Shown piece after piece: positions 56,012 to 64,000 of a stretch of 64,000 nucleotides of DNA. A program made the position numbers and the translations under genes. Within the stretch, counting starts at the first letter, position 1, and each line of letters starts with the position of its first letter. The DNA is from Melampsora larici-populina 98AG31. Lineage: Eukaryota > Basidiomycota > Pucciniomycetes > Pucciniales > Melampsoraceae. A model generated the notes under the pieces. The model was given only the letters and a program-made list of their open reading frames with translations. It did not search any database and was not told where the DNA came from. The stretch lies in contig NW_006768800.1 in the NCBI RefSeq assembly GCF_000204055.1, positions 433,967 through 497,966 on the forward strand, given 5' to 3'.

Positions 56012-58647
56012 ATGTCGGATCTAATCGCAGCACCGTTCAGCTTTGGCCTTCCATATGCCTCAATCTTCGCAGTCCCCAAGAAGGATACCTTTAAGCGACC
56101 CGCATCCGACTATTACTGGCAGAAAGCCACGGCTTCTCCTAACTCCAACTCTGACGCTCACCTCTCTGTGGCATCAGACCAAAGCTGGCTCGAAAATCCG
56201 GACGCGTCTGACTGGATTGATATCGAGAACGATGACGCGTCACAAGCACCACCATCTGGTCTTACGCCCCAAAAGCCAAAGAGATCTGCCTTTCGTCACA
56301 TATCCTTCCTGGGATTCGTGAACAAGCCAGGAAGTACTAAGTCCAATATTGTGACCTCAACTGAGGGCGCCTCACATCATGCGCTATCAAAAAAGCATTC
56401 TCTCGCCAAGAAGTACCGCAGTTCAGAATTCACAGTGTATAGAGGCTGGCGTATCAGGTCCATAGGACGAAATGCTAAAGTCAAAAAACTTGTAGCAGTC
56501 GTTCGTCGTCGAATAAGTAGCAAGAGTCCCGAAGAACAAAAGCCAAAGACATGGGAAGAGTACACTGATCTCTATTCTTCGGTGAGTCTTACAAAATTTC
56601 CATTTCATGCCACTTGATGAATTCAAGCTCAACATCGCGCTTATCGCTGTGCTTTGATAGGAGCAAATCGATGTGAACGATCCGCCTCTTCCTCCACTTG
56701 AACCAAACCCTGATCATCCAACGCCGTATGAAGAGAAGAAATACGATCCAGGCTTGGCGGTGGATGAAGAGGCTCGACAGTTGATCATCAGAAGATTGGC
56801 CGTTTGTGGCAAGGGCGGATACGATACCTCAGAAGAAGCAGTTGCGCGAGCTCGCGAAAGGACCAAATTGGCCGAACAGCTTGAAGGAGAAGGGAGGGAG
56901 CCGAAGAGCTTATCTGAGGCTTGGTCTGACACCTCTACCATGATGACGTCTGCTTCAAACACCACCAAGGCATCCTACGTTCCAGAAACACTTGAACAAC
57001 ATCCTATCTTCCGCAAGATTGTAAAACAATGTCGTGAAATGTTTGGAACAGCTCACTCCCTGATCAGCGTGAGTTGGTCTGTTGCATCGTTACTGAGTTC
57101 CATCTGAAAAATGATAATCTAGACCGTTTGCTGATTTATAATTCCATCTACTTCCTCCACGCGTCACTCGCTGTTCAGATCATGCAAGAAGAAACTCAAA
57201 TCTTCTTGGCTATATCTGGGGGTGCCGACGGACGTGAAGCTCCAAGAGATTTCAGCATGTGTAAGCATTTTTGACGGCTTTCTTGGGCCTCTAGGTTTGG
57301 ACTCTGACAAAAGTGTTGTCTTCTTGCTCAGGCACTCACACTGTCTTGAGTGGTCGGAAAGGTTTTGTGATTCTTGATGCGCAAAAAGATTGGCGCTTTG
57401 CACTTGGGCCCCTTTGTCAATATTGGGGCACGCGCTTCTATGCTGGTGAGTCTTCCTGTTTTCCTTTTACACATCCTACTGCTCCTTGAGCGGTTTCTGA
57501 TATGTTTGTTTTGCAAAAAGGCGTACCTCTCCTCTCACCAAGGCTTGGATCTGAAGAAAACGCTTCCTACCCTATTGGCACTCTGTGCATCATAGACACT
57601 AAACCTTGGGATTCGTTTGGGGTTGAACAACGCAAAAAACTTGTCTATATGGCAGAATATGCACGCCAGGAGATTGAATTATGGTTTATGAATAAGATAT
57701 CTCAGAAAGTAGAGATCTTAGAAAAATCTCGAAAAGACTGGAGTCTTGAGGCTGAGCAAATGGGTAGTGTTGAAGAGGTTTCGACAAACATACCAATCCA
57801 GGTAACCACTCCACTTTCACCAGTCGAAGAACAAACTGAATCCATTCCAGCTCCGCCGACTTCATCAGTACGCAGAAAGAAGCCCAGTATCATCAGGTTT
57901 ACCAACCACCTATTAGACGTCATCCCCGATAACTTAAGTCCACGTAAAACGCGCAGCCTCAATGGCTTCAAAATTGCTAACTCTGAAGCCTCGACTCCTT
58001 CGTCTTCGCCCTATAATTCGCCCCTCAATTCGCCCATCAAGAAGCGAAGTTTTGCGGGATTTACAAGCATTTACTCAGAGGCCTCAACTCCTACAACAGC
58101 TTCTTCAGCTTGCCACCCAATGAACGGTTCGACTCCTGCTTCTGAATCTCCCAGCATATTTGATCGACCAGAATCTGCTATAAAACCTAATTTGAAGAGG
58201 ATTTTAGATTTGGCGACGCAGGCCGTGGGCGTCACACTTGATCTTTCTTTAGTTTATGTGCTTGCGGTCGAGGCCCATCCTCATTCGTTAGATAGTGGAC
58301 GAACCTTTGTCGTGTCTTCATATAACTTGCCTTCGCCAATGCCTGATTTCGATTCTGCCTTACATTTGCGTGCTCTTCGAGCACCTGAAGGTGGGCTACT
58401 CTATCAAAATCAAGCTTTCGCCGAAACTGAAACCACTGAGGTCGAACCGAAGCCCAAGACTGGCTTAGCGAATTTTGCATCAGCCTTGCTTGTTCCTGTC
58501 GGAGCTGAGAAGAATGTCAGTTGGAGAGGCTTTGTTCTTGCTGGGTTCACTGATGATGTCAATCGGGTATTTGGAGGTGAAGATGAGGCTTATATGAAAC
58601 AGTTTGCCGCCGACTTATCTCGCTTTACCAGTCGATTGCAATTGTGA
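56012..58647 (+). CDS. GAF-domain protein, 766 aa
   Basis: Exons 56012-56581, 56661-57068, 57179-57260, 57332-57445 and 57521-58647 join in frame. Residues about 1-190 are basic and partly disordered, with SFLGFVNKPG and VVRRRISSKSPEEQKPKTWE. A conserved block starts PPLPPLEPNPDHPTPYEEKK. The GAF-like domain spans about 305-435: IVKQCREMFGTAHSLIS, IFLAISGGADGREAPR, CTHTVLSGRKGFVILDAQKD, FYAGVPLLSP and IGTLCIIDTKPW. A Ser/Pro-rich linker holds a repeated SEASTPSSS/SEASTPTTA segment. A second folded C-terminal region runs from about 585 (LDLATQAVGVTLDLSLVYVL) to the end. GAF domains bind small molecules or cofactors; no kinase or cyclase domain is attached. I chose the ATG at 56012 because the protein looks domain-like from there. 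Confidence 0.88.
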
Positions 58648-59400
58648 TTTCCTTATGATTTGCTTTTATCATCGGCACTTTTTTCTTTCGCACGTGTGCA
58701 TTTTCACTTGAAGGACACCTTTCATTTATCCATTCCTGTGAGACTTCGATTTCAACCTCTCCACGCATCATGTCCTGATACTTTTCATATCTGTCAGATT
58801 GTACACTCATTTGTTCGGTCTGTTGTAACTCATTAGCTTTGAATCTGACCCATGCCACCAACTGTCCTAGGTATGCAGCAGCAAACCTTTACTGTGAATG
58901 CAAACAAATTTGTAGCCTCGTAGCCAAAGTTTCGACCAGTCAAAACTCGTCGCGTAAACTCCCATGTACAATGCTCCTGAGTGAAGAGGTCATCATCCAG
59001 GTCCACAGCACGCCGTTGTCCTAGGTCTTTGCACAATTGTGCGCTCATTACGAAATTGCCTGATTCCACAATGCCCTTGATTCCGACTTGGCCCAGCGCT
59101 TCCGTCTTCGAAAATGTATTTGACATACTCCTTTCCACATATTATGTTTCGTTTGCGGCATTGCACAATGAGTCCAGGCACAGAGCTCATGCGTTCCCTG
59201 CCGATCACGTCATGCGTCACCAACCCCAGCACTTGATGGCTGGATGTGTGGTATAGAATCCCTGAGCTTGGCCAGCCGAAATGGTGCCTTTGTCTAGCTT
59301 CACGCGCTTGGAAGCTGCCTGAGGTGTTCCTGAGTTCCGTTTGATGATCAGCTCTCAAATCACATATAAAAAGCGCTTGTCTCACCCTCAACCTCGAACC
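58640..59400 (-). CDS. Possible unrecognised minus-strand gene overlapping the GAF gene tail
   Basis: Minus-strand frames with normal amino-acid use occur at about 59300-59400 (KLDKGTISAGQAQGFYTTHP), 58890-59110 (LGQVGIKGIVESGNFVMSAQ, RRAVDLDDDLFTQEHCTWEF) and 58627-58857 (VAWVRFKANELQQTEQMS, RGEVEIEVSQEWINER). Joining the last two would need an intron of only about 31 nt (GTAAAG to GACAG), and the earlier join is unclear. The frame would overlap the last codons of the GAF gene. No domain is recognised. It may be a gene remnant. Confidence 0.35.
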
Positions 59401-59573
59401 TCATCACTCACAACAAACACATTTATTTACCCGCTAAACTTGATTAGAAATCTTTTACCCAACTCTTTCATCAGTCTGAATCACTCTTGTCCTCTCCTAC
59501 TGCCCCTTTTTCGATTTCATTATACCTGATCAAAACTCTTCGCCCTTATTTTTATTATTTTAAAACAACCAAG

Positions 59574-60191
59574 ATGTCCAGCCAAAACGCTCAACCCGTG
59601 GCTACTAAATCTGTCGCTACAATCACCTCCCGCAGTGGGCCCAGTGTGAGAAACGGTACGGAGAATGAAGCTGGCGGAAGCAACCTGGTCACTCCCAGAC
59701 GCTCAGGACGGGAAATCCCTAACCGTAAGGCCTTTCTCTCTTCAGTACTTGGTAATGACTGCTAGCTGACATATGTTCGACATTCATTTATGTCAGATGG
59801 GAAAACTCCATCTAGGGAGCTCAGGATGAGCTCTCGCACTCGCCGTCTCATGTACGGCGAAACCTCGACGACGGACACCGAACAGGTCACCCCAGACCGA
59901 GTTCGACAAGTCAACCGCAGCATGGCGAGAAACAATGCATCAAGGCCGCGGAACCGGCAGATCGCCAGCACGGAAGAGGCCAGGGAGAAATCGAGGCCGA
60001 CTACGCGCCCAAGTGGAACTCGACCACTTGATTCACAGGATGGTAGCGATACCAATCCATTCCAATTCTATAGGTGTTACGAGACGCCTATAGACCATAT
60101 TTTACCATTGCCGGAGGAAGAACCCGAGGTCCTCGAGATCATCATAGAGGATAGTCCGGGAAAAGTTTCAAGTCCTCTACCTCGATCTTGA
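59574..60191 (+). CDS. Small basic Arg/Ser-rich protein, 190 aa
   Basis: Exons 59574-59751 and 59797-60191 join in frame across a 45-nt intron (GTAATG to GTCAG). The protein starts MSSQNAQPVATKS and has TPRRSGREIPNRKAF, which resembles basic DNA- or RNA-contact patches. It continues with several Arg-rich segments (LRMSSRTRRLMYGE, RVRQVNRSMARNN) and ends in an acidic tail (PLPEEEPEVLEIIIED). No membrane segment, signal peptide or named domain is seen. A pyrimidine-rich leader precedes the ATG. Function unknown. Confidence 0.65.
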
Positions 60192-61692
60192 GATCTTCTT
60201 TCTCTGATCGCTTTCTCCTTGTATATTGTTTTCCCTGGCCTTACTTCATCTCATATATTGGTTTATCAGTAGTCATCAGTTCATCAAGATTGTATAGTCG
60301 TCATTTTTTTTAGTTTCATCAATTTATATCCTTTTTCTATCTTATTGTAACAGTATCACAGCATTGAAGTTTGATTTGTTTTACTTGGTTCATTTTTCTC
60401 TACGAGCTTTCTTTTGTTCTATCTCTTATTAGTACCTCAGTCATCATTTCACTATTTCACTATTTACTTTTTCTTTAAAACTTTCTCGATTTACAAACCT
60501 CTTGTTTTACTCTTTTTTTGAATTATCATTTTTTATTTTTTTGGCTTTGAAACAAAACTTAATGGATTTTTGATCCTGACCTTTCTGAACTTTTCTTTGA
60601 TGATGTCTCAATTTGGTTGCGTTGTGAGTCTGATGTAATAAAGAGCCCTCTTTGAATGATTGCAACCCTTGGAATCTCTTGTTTGCAAAAACTGAGAGAA
60701 ACAGACATGAAGTTAATATGAAAGGCAAATGAAGGAAAAAACATCAAAGCTTCAATGCATGACTCATAATAAAATAACTTTAGCAGATCAACCTACTCCC
60801 AGTATGGTCTGTTGGTACATGTAATATTTCTCTCAGGGTGAAGATAAGCCTACATATCACTCCGACACAAAATAGTTTCCTGGTACAAGAAAAGAGTATA
60901 TACAAAATAATGATGATTCCATCTTTCTTAGTACATCTTTGACTTCATCATCTCCTAAGAAATTAACATTTCATATCTCCTTCAACCAAACCAATTTTTC
61001 AATCTGTAAAACATCATCTCATCATTATGTATTTCATACATATACTTTACCCAATATTGTATTGTTGAATCCCCAAGTAAAATGCAAATTATCCACCATT
61101 GAAAATAATAGGAGCTCAGAGTCATGATTTTTTAATCATCAAAGAGATACAAAACAAACTGAACTTGAAAATCTCTCTAAAAACCAACATGGGGTCTAAT
61201 TCATAATCCACTCTCTACTTTGTGATGTCTAGGTTTGGGAGCTAGACAAACCAGACCTACTTGTACCATAGAGGCTCAGGTCTTCTGGGGGGCAGCACCG
61301 AGGGGAGCAGGTCCACCTGTGACTGTTGATGGGAGAGAGCTTCCCCATGACTCAGGACATTTTCCTAGCTGTGATCTCCCACCTACAGCAGCCTGAGTCA
61401 AGCACCCCAAGAATTTCCTACACTCCCCCCTTCCAAAAACTCTAGCTTCAGATTTCTCAGCTACCACATCTTAGGCTCCTAGTAAGTTATACAAAAAAGA
61501 TTGAATTGGGATCTACTATGATCACCCCAAGATTCAAACTCTGATCAAGCCAATTCCAGATCCTCCAACAAACATTGTGTGTTTTTATACTTGTCATCTG
61601 TGTTGCAGATAAGGACAATTATTGAGCAAGAAATCCACCATGTAATAGTTGATATATACCTGTTATAGGTTAATTACAGTTTTACATATGTA
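60192..61692. other. Intergenic region, no gene seen
   Basis: T-rich downstream tract at 60240-60560; small frames only. Confidence 0.4.
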
Positions 61693-62060
61693 TGTTGGAA
61701 TAGTCCTGCGTGACTAATGTATTATGTCATTATACAGTCCTGCAAGACTATCCAGTGTTATTTCAAAGTCCTGCGTGACTTCCGTCCGCTAATGTCTACT
61801 GTGACATATTCCATATTTTCTCTTTGTGTGCTTAGCAAAATGTTTGGCATGTGATACCTTACGTAATTAGTTCACTATATAACCTGCCTGGTACAGCATA
61901 GGAAAGGTTGACTTTTTCCTCACCTTTCCTCTCATTCTATTCACGCTGTTCCAGGTACGAATCATTCTCTCTTGTTCTTTCTTTTTCCTTTGTCTGATTG
62001 ATTCATATATGAAATGTTACTCATTACCTTTCCTCTCATTCTATTCACGCTGTTCCAGCT
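61693..62060 (+). repeat. Promoter-like repeat region, possible LTR or gene remnant
   Basis: Starts TGTTGGAATAGTCC. AGTCCTGCGTGACT or a close variant occurs three times (about 61704, 61736, 61769). CTATATAACC at about 61875 looks like a TATA box. A 33-bp segment (ACCTTTCCTCTCATTCTATT to CTGTTCCAG) occurs at 61921-61953 and 62026-62058. No second LTR or target duplication was found. Confidence 0.45.
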
Positions 62061-62739
62061 GATTGAAACCTAAGAATGCGGGACAGTGTTTCACATTGTG
62101 GTCAAAGAGATAAATAGCAGAAAGCCTAGTAGTAGAGGTTAATCTGAGCAACTCCTTTGAACAACTGATCATTGATCTGCAGATGATCTCATGTGATTAA
62201 TACAATAAGATGTGTGTCTGTAGTGATCTACTAGTTACCATGTATGATCTTTATGTTCCCATAGAACCCTGATTCACCTGTGCAATTCATTCTACAACAA
62301 CCCTTCTATTTAGCACAAGAGCACTAGACTTCCCTTCTTGGTGGCCATCACATGCCAAGAAGATCAGTTTTGAAGCTGCTAATTTGGGTTCCCAATCCAT
62401 CTTAGTTGCTTGAACTAAGGCTACATGTGGTTGCTAGAAAGATTATCATAAAAATAATTGCACAGAATTGTCTTCCAAATTGATTTGTGTGTACTTTCTT
62501 TGTTTGAATGATGTATACCTGTTAAATATCACATAGAAAGAGAAACAATATAAAATAGACTAAGTAAAAGTGGATAACTGAATATTAACTGAGATAGAAA
62601 AGGATAGTTTGTGTGCTATGCATGTAATTGATGATTACATGTGTTGATTTGTATTTAATTAAGTATTACATGTTTCTTTTTGTTATTAGTACATGTAATT
62701 TGTTGATTACATGTAGATTATTGATATGTAATGAGTTCT
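62061..62739. other. Intergenic, AT-rich
   Basis: Several TTACATGT / ACATGTAAT motifs cluster at 62620-62735 and again at the window end (63938). No gene. Confidence 0.4.
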
Positions 62740-63650
62740 TTGTAAGAAAGGTGATATGCCTTTGAGGCAGCTTATGCCCTCTCTGACATGTGTCTCTCAT
62801 GTACAGCTTATAGGCCTTGGATCTCCATCTGCCTACTGCCACTATTTCCTCCAAGGGGCTACCCAATTCCTTCTCAATGAAGCACCACCCACTCAAAATG
62901 AATGTCTGCTTAGCTTCACTCCCAATTTTGATTGCCACACCTCTTCAAAAATCTTCTGACACCAAGTCTTTGTCAATATAATTGGTTGGTTAGCACACAG
63001 ATAGGAGAAAAGCAGATCATCTTCTGTTGCTTCCGTGGAAAGAATCATCTGTTTCACTGCCAGTCTGCGCCAAGCCGGTATATCCAGAAGGCCTTATGTT
63101 GACAATTTATCTCTTTCACTTCCCTTACTGCCGTCACCTTTGCCTCTTAATCCAAATCCATAGAAATTAGTTTATAGAATCCCACACTACATCTTGAACT
63201 CTTACTTTACTATTACTTGCCACTAGTTTCAAAAGTTCACCCAGTCATGCCACACCCCAGAAGGCAACTAATGTGACTGTGTAGGCAACCTGGTTTTTGG
63301 TTCCTCCTCCCAACAATGTAGTCATACAGTAGAAGGTACAAATGACGGATTACAAGTGCCATAGTCAACAAAGTGAGTTCAACAAAGTTGTACAGTGGTA
63401 GATCCATTGACACCTAGAGTGGTTTTCTACTAGGACTGGGTTCTCTGGAAACTTTGGGCAATCACATTGATTCTAACTTTGCAGCTGTTTTAAATAACAC
63501 TTTGAACTTTGGGGTTGCCTGATGAGGATAATCAGCATCATGGAATAGATGCCAGGTCTGGATGTCCAACAAGTAGGTCCTGACTGTGGTTGATTTGATT
63601 GGTGGTGGACCAGTATCAGATGAGTTGTCTGACAAAGGTGGGCTGGCCCA
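62740..63650 (-). pseudogene. Tyrosine-recombinase relic (Crypton/DIRS-like)
   Basis: A minus frame near 63530-63620 reads STTVRTYLLDIQTWHLFHDA, like the core-binding part of tyrosine recombinases in fungal Cryptons. Near 62890-63050 it reads ILTKTWCQKIFEEVWQSKLG then RHSF, TGA, VGGAS; the family has HSFRxGGA, so the TGA at 62893-62895 replaces the catalytic Arg codon. After a frameshift the end reads GSPLEEIVAVGRWRSKAYKL and YMRD, the family's tail with the catalytic Tyr region. Other stops occur between the blocks. Clearly dead. Confidence 0.7.
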
Positions 63651-64000
63651 TACTACAAAAAATATAGAATCACAGTTTTTATTGATAGTAGTGATTCACG
63701 GTTTACCCATTCTTTGAGAGCAAAGGCAAGTAGTCTTAACACTCTGGCATTGCTCATAGTTGCATTGGACCAACTGCTTTTCAGCATGTATGTCTTAATG
63801 GAGTCACTTGACAAGAGAATGAGGCCATCTCCTGCTCTGAGGAATTCTATACCAGTTTGTGGTATAATGTCAGCCCTGGGTACATATACATGTACCCAAA
63901 GAACAACTTGTAATATATGACCATCACTTAGAAAATCCAATTACATGTACATACAGCCTATAAAACATATGTAAAATGTAATAAAAGACACATAAACCCT

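Noticed and set aside
61693..62060. Solo LTR starting TGTTGG
   Set aside because: No matching CA end with a target duplication was found, so it is listed only as a promoter-like repeat region.

Overview
The window looks like nuclear DNA of a plant-associated basidiomycete, most likely a rust fungus (Pucciniales). The genes are broken by many short GT-AG introns (mostly 36-100 nt), transposons of several superfamilies occupy much of the DNA, and the cellular genes include a pectin methylesterase, a tandem pair of fungal amino-acid permeases and two serine- or arginine-rich proteins of basidiomycete type. The taxonomic call is inference; no rRNA or tRNA gene was found. One assembly gap of 387 N lies at 1185-1571.

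Layout, left to right. 1-256 holds the end of an unrecognised minus-strand gene. 1809-8212 is a complete Ty1/copia retrotransposon on the minus strand with 891-bp LTRs, a 5-bp target duplication and one LTR mismatch; its gag-pol frame has one TGA and a changed catalytic motif. 8287-8975 is a large fold-back. 9311-13549 is a PIF/Harbinger transposon with perfect 87-bp terminal inverted repeats, an intact transposase and a Myb/SANT-like partner gene broken by one TGA. 13933-15483 is the pectin methylesterase, 17172-17463 a 26-bp minisatellite and 17520-18641 an unknown 284-aa gene. 19673-21075 is a decayed copy of the gene at 26737-29833, which encodes a 956-aa low-complexity protein; a hAT transposase relic lies between them. 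29834-35508 is gene-poor and contains a 453-bp MITE.

35509-38955 and 41684-45145 are tandem paralogous amino-acid permeases with 26 and 27 exons, including conserved exons of only 14-17 nt. A 440-bp MITE with an 8-bp target duplication lies between them. 45971-50884 is an unusual 4.9-kb Tc1/mariner-type transposon: 154-bp inverted repeats, TA flanks, an intact DD34E transposase reading in from the right end and a second multi-exon gene reading in from the left end. It sits directly beside a G-protein alpha-subunit gene fragment. Two more TA-flanked elements follow (51128-51599 and 51632-53971); the second carries a coherent three-exon gene for a 167-aa protein with an internal repeat. 56012-58647 encodes a GAF-domain protein and 59574-60191 a small basic protein. 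The right end holds a tyrosine-recombinase (Crypton/DIRS-like) relic.

The most interesting points are the two-gene Tc1-type element, the small gene inside the non-autonomous TA element, the copia LTR that contains what looks like a spliced copy of its own leader, and a shared pattern of CpG-type C-to-T lesions in otherwise young or intact transposons.
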